Under the pieces are notes generated by a model. That model saw only the letters and a program-made list of their open reading frames with translations. It had not been told where the DNA came from and made no database searches. Shown here in pieces: positions 1 to 8,187 of a stretch of DNA of 64,000 nucleotides. A program made the position numbers and the translations under genes. Every line of letters begins with the position of its first letter. Position 1 is the first letter of the stretch. Location: contig CAIKMJ010000022.1 of assembly GCA_903828455.1 (NCBI GenBank), positions 124,001 to 188,000 of the forward strand, read 5' to 3'. Origin of the DNA: an uncultured Acidobacteriia bacterium (GTDB taxonomy: Bacteria; Acidobacteriota; Terriglobia; Bryobacterales; Bryobacteraceae).

Positions 1-638
1 TGACGTGGGACGCGACCATCAAGGTGGAGCATCTGCTGCGGCACCGCGAGCTGCTGCCGGAGTTTCGCCGCACCGGCTGCCTGTTCGTTACCAGCGCGGT
101 GGAATCGCTGGATGATGCGCTGCTTGCGCGGCTCGGCAAGGGCCACACGCGGACCGGTTTTATTGAAGCGCTGGGAGTGATGCGGGCGTGCGGGATTGCG
201 ATGATTCCGACGTTCGTCGCGTTCACGCCGTGGACGTCGATGGATGCCTACCGCGATCTGCTGCGGGCGGTGCGCGATCTGGAGCTGATCGAAAACGTGG
301 CGCCGGTGCAGTTCGCGGTGCGGCTGCTGATTCCGGACGGGTCGAAGCTGCTGGAGATGGAAGATCTGGAGCACGGCGACTTCAGCGCGGCGGCGCTGGT
401 GTGGAAGTGGAAGCATCCGGACCCGGAAATGGACCGGCTTGCCGCCGATCTGCAGGTGCTGATTCACGAGGCGGAGAAGCGCGGCGAGCGGCGGGCGGCG
501 ATCTTCGGCGCCGTGTGGCAGCGCGTGTTCGACGAGCTGCCGGATTTTCATCTGCCGGACCGTTCGACAATCCCGTATCTGACCGAGCCGTGGTTCTGTT
601 GAGCGGAGCCGGGGGAGGAGCAGTTGGCTCTTCTATAG
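1..638 (+). CDS. CUAEP-tail radical SAM selenoprotein (5' partial)
   Basis: The gene enters the window already open (frame starting at base 3) and carries the C-terminal half of a radical SAM enzyme. The visible part includes a VEHLLRHRELLPEF stretch and a CLFVTSAVESLDD segment typical of the second half of the radical SAM barrel. The cluster cysteines must lie upstream of the window. At 600-602 the frame meets TGA directly after a Cys codon (597-599). Reading through gives Cys-Sec-Ala-Glu-Pro and then eight more residues to a TAG at 636-638. From memory, a family named CUAEP/CCAEP-tail radical SAM (seleno)protein is defined by exactly this tail, with Cys replacing Sec in some members. A hairpin fitting a bacterial SECIS follows at once. 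A conventional reading would end the gene at 602 and lose the tail. The substrate is unknown. The readthrough is inferred from the tail and hairpin. Confidence 0.88.
603..634 (+). promoter_or_regulatory. Putative bacterial SECIS element
   Basis: Immediately 3' of the in-frame TGA (600-602), bases 614-621 pair with 627-634 in an 8-bp stem with two G-U pairs, closing a five-base loop AGTTG (622-626). The loop starts 19 nt after the TGA and has G at its second position. This fits the usual bacterial SECIS rule of an apical loop about 16-37 nt downstream with a G among its first two bases. An alternative 5-bp stem (606-610 with 626-630) is also possible. The hairpin lies within the coding sequence, as expected for bacterial selenoprotein mRNAs read by SelB. 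Folding was done by eye. Confidence 0.7.
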
Positions 639-654
639 ATCTGCAGCGGCGGGC

Positions 655-1356
655 TTAATCGTAACGCTCATAAACGACGCGCTTCCGGTCGAAGCCCATC
701 GCTTTGAATTGCGCGCGCAGATCGTCGACCATCTCGCGCATGCCGCACAGGTAGACGTCGATATCGCGCCGCTCGCCCGCGGCGGCGATCGCATGGGCCT
801 GCACGCGGCCGGTGAGTCCGGCCCATCCGGCGTGTGGCTGCGTCAGCGCCGGCTGGTAGGTGAAGTTTGGATGCGCGGCGCTCAGGGCGCGGAACTCGGC
901 ATCGTAGAGCAGGCCCTGCCGATGGCGCGCGCCGAAGATCAGTGTGAACTGTGTTGCCGGATATGCCGCCACGGCCGCCGCCAGCATGGGGCGAAACGGC
1001 GCGATGCCCGTGCCGACGGCTACAAAGACGGAGTCCGACGGCGGCTTGCGCAGCGTGAATCCGCCCCACGGGCCGGTGAACTCGATTTCATCGCCGGGCC
1101 GCAGCGAAAAGAGGAACGGCGTGAAGCGCCCGCCTTCCACGCAGTTCGCGCAGAGGGCAAGGGTTGCGCCGCCGGCCGCTGAGGCGTGCGGATGCGAAGC
1201 GATCGAGTACGCCCGCGTGACCTTGTTGCCGTCGATGGTCTGCGTGAGCGAAACGAACTGGCCCGGCTCGAAGCGGCCGGTCCATTCGTCGCAAGCGAAC
1301 TCGAAGTGAGCCGTGCGCGGCGCCAGTTCGCGTACCGATGCCAGACGCGCTCTCAA
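655..1356 (-). CDS. FAD-binding ferredoxin/flavodoxin-NADP reductase family protein
   Basis: A 233-residue single-chain flavin reductase of the ferredoxin-NADP+ reductase fold. The FAD-binding RAYS motif is at about 48-51, the NAD(P)-binding GTGIAPFRP segment at 116-124, and the C-terminal nucleotide-site cysteine in YLCGM near 205. No 2Fe-2S domain is fused, so it would pass electrons between NAD(P)H and a separate ferredoxin or flavodoxin in the cytoplasm. The start is a TTG whose last two bases form part of the TGA stop of the upstream cbiX-like gene, so the pair is translationally coupled. Pairing with a sirohydrochlorin chelatase hints at a sirohaem-dependent reductase pathway, but no sulfite or nitrite reductase gene is in view. 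Confidence 0.85.
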   Translation of the reverse strand: MRARLASVRELAPRTAHFEFACDEWTGRFEPGQFVSLTQTIDGNKVTRAYSIASHPHASAAGGATLALCANCVEGGRFTPFLFSLRPGDEIEFTGPWGGFTLRKPPSDSVFVAVGTGIAPFRPMLAAAVAAYPATQFTLIFGARHRQGLLYDAEFRALSAAHPNFTYQPALTQPHAGWAGLTGRVQAHAIAAAGERRDIDVYLCGMREMVDDLRAQFKAMGFDRKRVVYERYD

Positions 1357-1715
1357 CCCTGGAGTTCCTTGGCCCGGCCGGCCAGAATGGTGCTCAGCGC
1401 GGGATGGCCGTCGAGCGGGGGAGCGACGCGCATCGCGACGTTGTATTTGGCCGAGAACTCTTCCACCAGCTTCGGCAGATCGCGCTTGAGATGAATCCCC
1501 AGCGTGAGGAAGTACGGGACGACGAGAATTTCGCCGTAGCCTTCGGCGGCCAGTTTAGCCACGGCTTCGCCGAGTTGCGGCGGAAAATCGAGAAACGCGG
1601 TTTCATAGCGCTCCCAGGCGCCCTGCCGCGCGGCGTCGGCGGCCACCGCGCGCACGGCGTCATTGGCCGATTCCACACTCGACCCGTGGCCGAAAACGAT
1701 GATGGCGGTTCGCAT
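1353..1715 (-). CDS. CbiX/SirB-type sirohydrochlorin chelatase-like protein
   Basis: A short 120-residue protein with a single CbiX domain. These chelatases insert cobalt or iron into sirohydrochlorin for cobalamin or sirohaem synthesis. The N-terminal IIVFGHGS motif (about 5-12) carries the metal-binding histidine, and a second segment, VPYFLTLGIHLKRDLP (66-81), supplies the other conserved His. At half the length of CbiK or SirB it resembles the small archaeal-type CbiX that works as a homodimer. The ATG at 1713-1715 starts exactly at the domain; the frame is open further upstream but nothing recognisable is encoded there. The stop overlaps the start of the flavin reductase. Confidence 0.85.
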   Translation of the reverse strand: MRTAIIVFGHGSSVESANDAVRAVAADAARQGAWERYETAFLDFPPQLGEAVAKLAAEGYGEILVVPYFLTLGIHLKRDLPKLVEEFSAKYNVAMRVAPPLDGHPALSTILAGRAKELQG

Positions 1716-1753
1716 AAATTCGTTAGATGCGCGAGCCGGGCCGAAGCTTCGGG

Positions 1754-2401
1754 CTACAGAATAATTCGCGGCCGGTCGGGTTCGGGCTGCGCGGCGCCGG
1801 CGCGGCCGAGGGGCCGGTAGAATCCGCCCAGAAAATCGACAAACGCGCGGCTCTTCTTTCGCCCGTTGTTCTGCGCGCGTTCGATGCGCTGCAGGAAGAC
1901 GAGCACGCCGAGCACGGCCGAGTCCGGAACGCTGGTGCCGCCGGTAGCTTCGGTCTCTTTGGAGCGAACTTCCTCGATCTTGTTCTGCACGGAACCGGCG
2001 AGGCGCGCGGCGAAAACATTGTCGGGCCGCGACTCGTAGAAAATGCCGCTGTCGCGCGAACGGTAGGTGCGGGTGAGCGCGTCGAAGGCCTCGCGGACAT
2101 CCCAGTCGGTGGCGTCGGGCGTATCGAGCCACGCCTCGAACAGGGCGACCGCGATGAAGGCGAGCAGCACTTCGTGCTCCACCAGGAACTCTTCGGAGAC
2201 GCGCACGTCGGGGTTCGGCATGGCGGCGGGATTGGGATCCTGCGCCTTTTCGAACTTGTGCGCCTCCCGCAGGTATTCGCATTCGAGCGGGCAGTTTATG
2301 GTTTGCTCGCGCTCGGTTCCGCAGCAGACGGCGCAGATTTCCTCCCGCACGCCGGCGCAATAGCGGCGCGGCTTCCGGGTCTGACAGAGTGGACAGGACA
2401 C
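1754..2401 (-). CDS. Conserved zinc-ribbon-like hypothetical protein
   Basis: I do not recognise a named family. The N-terminus is packed with cysteines (residues 3, 6, 15, 23, 26, 27, 37 and 41) in CPLC, CAVCCG and NCPLEC arrangements. This predicts one or two small metal-binding ribbons within the first 45 residues. The rest of the 215 residues is mainly helical with no transmembrane segment and ends in a proline-rich tail. The start chosen is GTG at 2399-2401, which places the first CxxC at the very N-terminus. A 15-bp tandem repeat lies just upstream. The role could be nucleic-acid or protein binding, but nothing in the neighbourhood decides it. Confidence 0.6.
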   Translation of the reverse strand: MSCPLCQTRKPRRYCAGVREEICAVCCGTEREQTINCPLECEYLREAHKFEKAQDPNPAAMPNPDVRVSEEFLVEHEVLLAFIAVALFEAWLDTPDATDWDVREAFDALTRTYRSRDSGIFYESRPDNVFAARLAGSVQNKIEEVRSKETEATGGTSVPDSAVLGVLVFLQRIERAQNNGRKKSRAFVDFLGGFYRPLGRAGAAQPEPDRPRIIL

Positions 2402-2409
2402 GTCATTCA

Positions 2410-2454
2410 GTATATGGACAGGCAGTATATGGACAGGCAGTGTATGGACAAGAC
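2410..2454. repeat. 15-bp tandem repeat, three copies
   Basis: Three adjacent 15-base units start at 2410, 2425 and 2440. The first two are identical (GTATATGGACAGGCA) and the third differs at three positions. The array lies 9 bp upstream of the GTG start of the zinc-ribbon gene and about 80 bp upstream of the small gene at 2536, so it sits within a divergent promoter region. Each unit carries a TATA-like core. Confidence 0.85.
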
Positions 2455-2535
2455 CGCGGCTGCGGCCCGGGCGGACGTGGTTACAGCCCGCGTCAGCCGC
2501 GCAGGAGTAGCGGGGCGCGACTATAGAGAAAGAAC

Positions 2536-2685
2536 ATGCGCACCAATCTTTACCTCAAGGTCATTGTGGAGCACGACGATAAGGAAACCCCCGAGCGGCT
2601 CGGCGCTGAACTCTGCCGTCAGCTGGAACGCAACTTCATGGTTCGCGATGCCGAGATGACCAGCTACGCGCCCGTGGAAGACTGA
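2536..2685 (+). CDS. Small conserved-looking hypothetical protein, 49 aa
   Basis: A short ORF from ATG 2536 to TGA 2683-2685, beginning MRTNLYLKVIVEHD and ending SYAPVED. It is preceded by a purine-rich AGAGAAAG at about 2525-2532 that can serve as a ribosome binding site. The composition is balanced, with regular charged residues, and looks like a folded mini-protein rather than a random frame. The protein is soluble, with no signal peptide. It is convergent with the dgt-like gene, whose stop lies 10 bp away. The function is unknown. Confidence 0.6.
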   Translation: MRTNLYLKVIVEHDDKETPERLGAELCRQLERNFMVRDAEMTSYAPVED

Positions 2686-2694
2686 CCGGCGACG

Positions 2695-3798
2695 TCAGGC
2701 GAAGACGCCGTCGTAAAAACGCTGGAAGTAGCGGTCGGTCATGCCGGCAATGAAATCGCAGACCACGCGATGCAGCGGAACGCCCGACTGCTCGTGCGAC
2801 GTCAGCCGGCCGGGGTTTTCCATCAGATATTCAAAGATGCGGTCGAGCTGTTCGATGGATGTCCGCCGGTCCTCGGCCAGCGCCTTCGAGGCGTACACTT
2901 CGCGGTAAAGAAAGCGCTTCAGACCGAGACTGGTTTCGCGCGCTTCCGCTGTAAAACGGGCCACGCGGGAGGGCGACTGCCGCACGTCCTCCACGCTGGC
3001 GACGCGCAGTTCGGCCGCCGCGTTTACCGTGCCTTCGATGATCCCCGACACGAGGCTGTCGATCAGGTGGCGGATGGATTCCTGAAACTGCTCGCGCTCG
3101 GTGGCGCCGGGGAACTGCGTCTCCACGGTTTCAAGAATCGCGGCGTAGGCGGGAACGGCGGCGGCGATCTGCGCCGGAGTGAGGAGGCCGGCTTCGTAGG
3201 CGTCGTCGAGGTCGGCTGCATTGTAGGCCGCTTCGTCGGCGAGGTCGATGAGTTGCGCTTCGAGCGGCGGACGGAGGCCGGGCAGGTATTCATCGAGCGC
3301 GGGATACTCGCCGGGGCCGAAATCGCGCGAGTGTTTGACGATGCCTTCGCGCACTTCGAAGGTGAGATTGAGGCCGGGAAAGCGGGGATAGCGCTGTTCC
3401 AGCTTGTCGACGATGCGCAGGGCCTGAATGTTGTGGTCGAAGTGCTCGCCGAACTTCTGCATCTGCCGGTTCAGCGCTTCTTCGCCGGCGTGCGCGAAGG
3501 GCGGATGGCCGATGTCGTGGGCGAGCGCCAGCGCCTCGGTGAGATCTTCGTTGAGGCCGAGGGCCGAGGCCAGAGTGCGCGCAATCTGGGTGACCTCCAG
3601 CGTGTGAGTCAGGCGATTGCGGAAGTGGTCTGAGATTTCCGGGGCGAAGACCTGCGTCTTGTTCTCCAGACGCCGGAAAGCGCGGGTGTGGATGACGCGG
3701 TCGCGATCCCGCTGAAAGGCGCCGCGGTAGGGATGTGCGGGTTCCGGATACCTGCGGCCTCGCGACGATTCAACCGGAAACCGGAGGCTGGAGAGCAT
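2695..3798 (-). CDS. dgt: dGTPase-like deoxynucleotide triphosphohydrolase
   Basis: A 367-residue HD-domain enzyme of the Dgt family, which hydrolyses dNTPs to nucleosides and triphosphate and so controls dNTP pools. The N-terminal RDRDRVIHTRAFRRLENKTQVF segment is family-specific (residues about 30-51). The metal-binding set is visible as H65 in RLTHTLEV, the paired H94-D95 in ALAHDIGHPPFAHAGE, and a later aspartate in LADEAAYN. The length is typical of the shorter type-2 subfamily. The ATG at 3796-3798 gives the expected N-terminus. It lies 35 bp downstream of the YfgM-like gene on the same strand and is probably co-transcribed with it. Confidence 0.92.
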   Translation of the reverse strand: MLSSLRFPVESSRGRRYPEPAHPYRGAFQRDRDRVIHTRAFRRLENKTQVFAPEISDHFRNRLTHTLEVTQIARTLASALGLNEDLTEALALAHDIGHPPFAHAGEEALNRQMQKFGEHFDHNIQALRIVDKLEQRYPRFPGLNLTFEVREGIVKHSRDFGPGEYPALDEYLPGLRPPLEAQLIDLADEAAYNAADLDDAYEAGLLTPAQIAAAVPAYAAILETVETQFPGATEREQFQESIRHLIDSLVSGIIEGTVNAAAELRVASVEDVRQSPSRVARFTAEARETSLGLKRFLYREVYASKALAEDRRTSIEQLDRIFEYLMENPGRLTSHEQSGVPLHRVVCDFIAGMTDRYFQRFYDGVFA

Positions 3799-3833
3799 GT
3801 CGTAAGTGAACGGGCGAGGCCGTTCCGGCGGCG

Positions 3834-4538
3834 TTACTTCGAAAGATCGCTCAGGGCCGCGGCGGCGACGGTGGCGACGTCACCCTTCGAATCGGCGATC
3901 GGCTGCAGCATCTTGCGCGCTTCAGCGGGCCTCGATTGTGCGATGGCCTTCGCGTAGGCGATAGTGGCCTGTTCTTCGGAAACCAGGTCGGTGGGATGCG
4001 ACATCAGATCCCGGAAAATCGGTTCGGCTTCCGCCATGCGGTTTTCGGCGACATCGAGCTGCGCGAGGGCAAGCCGCGCCAGACCGGCCCAGTTGGCGGG
4101 CGCGTGGTCGGCGACGTCCTGATAGCGACGACGGGCATCGTCCAGTTTGGTGCCTTCGGCGTCCATGGAAGCGAGATAGTATTCCGCGACGTAGGCTTCG
4201 GCAGAGCCGCCATTCTTACTGATCAGCTCGTTGAAGGCCTTCTTCACCGCGTCCTGCCGGGCTGCTTCGGTGGCGAAGCTCGGCGAACCGGGATTCGCGG
4301 CCGGGCCGACGGGAGCGCTGACGAGCTCGATGGCCTCACCGAGTTCGACGGCGCGCGCGGTCTGCTTCGAGTTGTAGAAGTAGTAGCCGCCTCCGACGAT
4401 TGCGGCGAGCGCGAGAACTGCGCCGCCAATGCGGATAGCCTGCTGGCTGTGGGCTCCCAGATAATCAACCGAGTGCTCCACCTGAACGGCGAACTGATCC
4501 TGTTTGAGCAGGTCCTTACGAGACAGATTGCTGGACAC
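3834..4538 (-). CDS. YfgM-like membrane-anchored tetratricopeptide protein
   Basis: A 234-residue protein with a short cytoplasmic N-terminus (LSRKDLLKQDQF), one transmembrane helix at about residues 35-55, and a C-terminal TPR-like helical array of about 180 residues. This is the architecture of the YfgM/TPR_21 family, which attaches to the Sec translocon and passes secreted proteins to periplasmic chaperones in E. coli. The start is GTG (4536-4538), preceded by AGAGG with good spacing. The family assignment rests on architecture, as sequence identity with YfgM is low. It is divergent from the MerR gene across a 140-bp AT-richer gap that likely contains both promoters. Confidence 0.7.
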   Translation of the reverse strand: MSSNLSRKDLLKQDQFAVQVEHSVDYLGAHSQQAIRIGGAVLALAAIVGGGYYFYNSKQTARAVELGEAIELVSAPVGPAANPGSPSFATEAARQDAVKKAFNELISKNGGSAEAYVAEYYLASMDAEGTKLDDARRRYQDVADHAPANWAGLARLALAQLDVAENRMAEAEPIFRDLMSHPTDLVSEEQATIAYAKAIAQSRPAEARKMLQPIADSKGDVATVAAAALSDLSK

Positions 4539-4680
4539 GAAAACCTCTGATTTAATTGAAGCTTCATGTTAACACGGCTTCGCGGGACGGCCGGAGCTGG
4601 TCCGGCGGCCCGGCCGTTTAGCGCGCCGGGAATCTGATAAAATTCTAGAGTTCCCGGAAAGCACACAGAGGCGACGCGAA

Positions 4681-5184
4681 ATGTTCAAAACAAAAAAGGA
4701 CCTCCCCGTAGCGCAGCCTGAACTGGAAGCTTATTCCAGCGGTGAGGTCGCGCGCAGCGCCGGTGTGAGTCTCCGGCAGTTGCAGTGGTGGGATGAGCGC
4801 AATGTGGTGTCGCCCCGCCAGGAGGGACACAAGCGCGTTTACCTGCCGCAGGAGGTGGTGGAAGTTTCGGTGATCGCCGAACTTCGCCGCAAGGGTTTCT
4901 CGCTGCAAAAGATCCGGCGCGTGCTGCGGTTCCTGCAGAAGGAAATGGGCAAGAGGCTGAGCGACGCGGTGGCCAATGCGGGCGATGTTCACCTCATTAC
5001 CGATGGCCGGAACATCTACCTCGAAGACCAGCCGGAGCGGATTATCGACGTTCTGAAGAACGCCAAACAGCCGATGTTCCTGGTTTGCGTCACCGATCAG
5101 TTGCGGCGTTTCCAGATGGCCAGCGGCCGCAAGCCGGTGAAGTCGGAAACCGGCGCACAGGCGGCGCGGGCCAAGGTCGGCTGA
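4681..5184 (+). CDS. MerR-family transcriptional regulator
   Basis: A 167-residue regulator. The winged helix-turn-helix at residues about 18-60 reads SSGEVARSAGVSLRQLQWW followed by a VYLPQEVVEVSVIAEL dimerisation lead-in, the signature order of MerR proteins. The C-terminal part has a helix (RRKGFSLQKIRRVLRFLQK) and then a roughly 70-residue domain with no conserved cysteine pair, so the metal-sensing type is unlikely. The ligand is unknown. The ATG at 4681 is preceded by GAGGCGA. A TAAAAT box at about 4639 may be its -10 element. It is divergent from the YfgM-like gene. Confidence 0.85.
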   Translation: MFKTKKDLPVAQPELEAYSSGEVARSAGVSLRQLQWWDERNVVSPRQEGHKRVYLPQEVVEVSVIAELRRKGFSLQKIRRVLRFLQKEMGKRLSDAVANAGDVHLITDGRNIYLEDQPERIIDVLKNAKQPMFLVCVTDQLRRFQMASGRKPVKSETGAQAARAKVG

Positions 5185-5201
5185 TTCGCCGACGTAACGG
5201 A

Positions 5202-6503
5202 TTAGCCGCCGTAACGATAGATATCGACTCCGAAGCAGCGCAGCCCGAAGTATCCTCTGGGCGCATTTTGACTGTCCGGTACCCGCGTCACCAGCGCGTC
5301 TTCCACGTAATCGCAGACTTCGAACTCTTCCGGCGTGCCTTTGCTGACCGCCACGGAAATCGTGTAGACGCCGGGAGCAAGAGCCGGCGTGACCCAGTGG
5401 AAATCGGCCTGTCCGGATTCGCCGGGCCCCATAGCGGGCAGCGGGTGGTTCTCGCGGGCGGTGTTGGTGCCGAACAGCGTTTCGCCCTTTTCGTTACGCA
5501 CCAGGAATCCGGCCAGCAGGTCCGTCTCCGCACGGTTGGCGCAAAAACGAAGCCGAAGCGTCACGGGCCGCAGGGGTGCAAGTTCCCGCACCGGTGTGCC
5601 CGCGCCGTCCACCAGTTCGACGCCGGTCACGGTGGCCTCGCCGCCGCCGAACCGGTGATTTCCCGCAAAGGCCGCGACGGGTTCGAAAGGGGCCGCAACG
5701 GCCTGGCTTTCGGGCGGATGGCTGTGCGCCGCCGCTTCTCCCCGGAGCCGCGCGTTTTCGCGCCGCAGCGTGGATTCGAGGTACTGCGCCGTCACTTCGT
5801 CCGCTTCGCCGAGGAGACGCATTTCGCCATCCTGCAGCCACATGCAGCGTTCGCAGAGGGCCTTCACTTCGGAGGCTTCGTGCGAGACGAACAGGATCGT
5901 CGCCTTCTGCGCGCGCAGCTCATGGATGCGCCGCATGCAGCGCTGGCGAAAGGCGATGTCGCCCACGGAGAGCGCTTCGTCCACGATCAGAATTTCCGGA
6001 TCGACATGCGCGGCGACGGCGAAGGCCAGACGGAGGACCATGCCGGTGGAGTAAGTCTTGATCGGCTGATCGATGAAGTCGCCGATGCCGGAGAAGCGAT
6101 GGATGGTTTCAAAGCGCGCCTCGGTCTCCTGGCGGGAGAAGCCGAGAAGCGAGGCGTTCAGATAAACGTTGTCCCGTCCGCTGAACTCCGGTGAAAAGCC
6201 CGAGCCCAGTTCCAGCAGCGCCGAGAGCCGCCCGTGGATCGCCACGGTTCCCGAGGTTGGCCGGAGAATGCCGGCGATCACCTGCAGCAGCGTGCTCTTG
6301 CCGGAGCCGTTGGCGCCGACGATGCCGAATGCCTCGCCGCGACCGACCGTGAAGCTGATATCACGCAGCGCCCGGATGCCCCCGCCACTTCCGCCGCCGC
6401 TGAAGACCTGACGAAGCCGCGCGGTTTGCGAAGACGCCATCGGATACGTCTTGCAGAGATTGCGAACTTCTACCGCGGCCGTGGCAGCAGCGTCCGGGTT
6501 CAC
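5202..6503 (-). CDS. Wzt-type polysaccharide ABC transporter ATPase with C-terminal substrate-binding domain
   Basis: The ATPase half of an ABC-2 exporter for O-antigen or other polysaccharide. Walker A is GANGSGKST at residues 63-71, the signature loop YSTGM at 151-155 and Walker B LIVDEA at 172-177. The H-loop region reads LFVSHEASEVKALC. After about residue 280 comes a roughly 150-residue beta-rich domain (TVTGVELVDGAGTPV onward) matching the Wzt C-terminal domain, which in known systems recognises the modified end of the glycan. The start is taken as GTG 6501-6503, forming a GTGA overlap with the preceding gene's stop. A longer reading to 6632 would run inside that gene and lacks ABC sequence. 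The permease partner (Wzm) is not in the operon. Confidence 0.87.
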   Translation of the reverse strand: MNPDAAATAAVEVRNLCKTYPMASSQTARLRQVFSGGGSGGGIRALRDISFTVGRGEAFGIVGANGSGKSTLLQVIAGILRPTSGTVAIHGRLSALLELGSGFSPEFSGRDNVYLNASLLGFSRQETEARFETIHRFSGIGDFIDQPIKTYSTGMVLRLAFAVAAHVDPEILIVDEALSVGDIAFRQRCMRRIHELRAQKATILFVSHEASEVKALCERCMWLQDGEMRLLGEADEVTAQYLESTLRRENARLRGEAAAHSHPPESQAVAAPFEPVAAFAGNHRFGGGEATVTGVELVDGAGTPVRELAPLRPVTLRLRFCANRAETDLLAGFLVRNEKGETLFGTNTARENHPLPAMGPGESGQADFHWVTPALAPGVYTISVAVSKGTPEEFEVCDYVEDALVTRVPDSQNAPRGYFGLRCFGVDIYRYGG

Positions 6504-7372
6504 GGCATCTGCTTCCGCGCGGTCAGAATGATTCGGCGGAACGGATGTCCGCCGGGCCGCAGCAGACCGGAATGCCAGCCGGTCTCTTCCACCTGGACGA
6601 AGCCGAGTTTCAGGAAGAGCTCGGTGAGGCAACTCTTATTGGGCAGCCACCAGGAGATGTGGTCTTCGGCCGGATCGTCGCCGCCCACGTACACCATGGC
6701 CGGGGGTTCCTGCGGGCCTTCCGGCAGCATCTGGGCCAGCACGAGCGAACCCCTGCACAGAGGCGCCAGAGCGGCGAGCGCGCGAAGCGGGTAGAGAGTA
6801 TGGACCAGAACGTCGCCAACGAAGATCAGGTCGAAATCGGTCTCGCCGAGCTTTTCGGGCGACAAATCGTAGATGGTGGAATAGCAGCGTTCGACTTTGG
6901 AGCCGAGGCGCTCGCGGCAGAACTGAAAAGGCCCGTCGAGCAGGCACTTGTACAGCTCACGCTCTTCGTCGCCACGGCGCAGGCCTTCCAGCTTGAGGCC
7001 GTCCGGGAAGATCATGCGCTCGATTTTGCGCAGCGAATTTTCCACGTCCTGGCCGGGGAAGCGGTCCAGATCGCGGAGGGAAGGCAGTTCGGCCGATATG
7101 ACGCGGGCGCCGCGGCGTTCGAACTCGAAGGCGAAGAAGCCGGTGGCCGAGCCCACGTCGAGCACCTTCATGCCGCGCATGTCGGCGGGAAAATGGAAGT
7201 CCCCGAGGGTCTGGCGATAGTCGTAGAGGCCCGGTGTGACAAGGCCGCCGCCGAGGTCGATGGTGTGATACCAGTAATAACGATCGATGCCGCTGAGCCC
7301 CAGCTCGCGGGTGCGCGCGGCAAAGGCCTCGGTCTGGCGGACGAATTCTTCGGCGAGGGTGGTGGGTGTCAC
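6500..7372 (-). CDS. SAM-dependent methyltransferase
   Basis: A 290-residue class I methyltransferase. Motif I, VLDVGSATG, lies at residues 70-78, the acidic end of strand 2 is ISAELPS, and the post-II segment TDFDLIFVGDVLVH is clear. The YYWYHTIDLG and TPGLYDYR blocks before motif I resemble the DUF1698/CmoB-type group, but the gene neighbourhood suggests a glycan substrate rather than tRNA. The start is GTG 7370-7372, overlapping the TGA of the upstream methyltransferase by GTGA, and its own stop overlaps the wzt-like start in the same way. A role as a capping or decorating methyltransferase for the exported polysaccharide is inference from context. Confidence 0.82.
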   Translation of the reverse strand: MTPTTLAEEFVRQTEAFAARTRELGLSGIDRYYWYHTIDLGGGLVTPGLYDYRQTLGDFHFPADMRGMKVLDVGSATGFFAFEFERRGARVISAELPSLRDLDRFPGQDVENSLRKIERMIFPDGLKLEGLRRGDEERELYKCLLDGPFQFCRERLGSKVERCYSTIYDLSPEKLGETDFDLIFVGDVLVHTLYPLRALAALAPLCRGSLVLAQMLPEGPQEPPAMVYVGGDDPAEDHISWWLPNKSCLTELFLKLGFVQVEETGWHSGLLRPGGHPFRRIILTARKQMP

Positions 7373-8187
7373 TTTGCCGCCTGCCCGCTCGCAGCTTTAT
7401 TCGCGTCTTTATACGCGGCGCAGACGACGCGTTTGCCGCGCGCGTGCTGTTCGTAGGCGCCGGGGGGCGGGGTAATCATTTCCACCCGAGCGAATCCGGC
7501 CTGTTTCAGCATGTAGCGCAGCGCTTTGGGGGAGGGGCAGGTGGCCATGGGGCTGACGCCGGTCTCGCGAATGCCGGTATCGAACTCGGGCGTTTCGTCG
7601 ATCACGGCGATGATTCCCGCGTACGGCCGCGTCCATTCCCGCGAGCCCCATTCGGCGAAACCATCCACTTCATCCACGACCTGGGTTTCGATGACGCACA
7701 TTTCGCCCGTGACGGCCGCTACCTGGCGCAGGCAGCGCATGGGATCTTCCACGTGATAGAGGACGCCGAGAAAGAGCGTGAGGTCGAACGTCTGACCGGG
7801 GTGGCTGGCCGCGAGACCGGCCGCCAGCGATTCCACGCGTCCTTCGCGATATTCGATTCCGGCCACGCCCTGGGCATCGGCAACGAAGCGGGCGCGGCGC
7901 AGATTTTCCTCGCGCGCGTCGACGCCGACCACTCCGCGCACGCCCTTCCGCGCCATGGCGAGAGAATAGAAGCCTTCATGGCAGCCGATATCGAGGCAGC
8001 GAACTTCGGGCAGCCGCGCCCCGAAGTGCGCATCCACGGCGCTGTTGACCATGCGGAGCCGCGTTTCGAAGATATCCACCACGGCGGGCGGAAGCAGCGA
8101 GGTGGTTTCGAGGCCGCCGGCGAACTCGAAGCGGTAGAACCAGGGTGCGTGCGCGGCAATGCCCTGCTGAATCTGCTCGGCGGTCAC
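7369..8187 (-). CDS. SAM-dependent methyltransferase (second of the operon)
   Basis: A 272-residue class I methyltransferase with motif I CLDIGCHEG at about 64-72 and a post-II block FDLTLFLGVLYHVEDPM, again of the DUF1698/CmoB-like kind. A GTG at 8185-8187 is chosen as start. It overlaps the upstream stop (GTGA) and has a strong Shine-Dalgarno, GGAGGAAA, about six bases before it, inside the end of the upstream gene. The frame stays open upstream to 8400 but that stretch is shadow of the CmcI-like gene. It probably modifies the same glycan as its neighbours. Confidence 0.82.
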   Translation of the reverse strand: MTAEQIQQGIAAHAPWFYRFEFAGGLETTSLLPPAVVDIFETRLRMVNSAVDAHFGARLPEVRCLDIGCHEGFYSLAMARKGVRGVVGVDAREENLRRARFVADAQGVAGIEYREGRVESLAAGLAASHPGQTFDLTLFLGVLYHVEDPMRCLRQVAAVTGEMCVIETQVVDEVDGFAEWGSREWTRPYAGIIAVIDETPEFDTGIRETGVSPMATCPSPKALRYMLKQAGFARVEMITPPPGAYEQHARGKRVVCAAYKDANKAASGQAAK

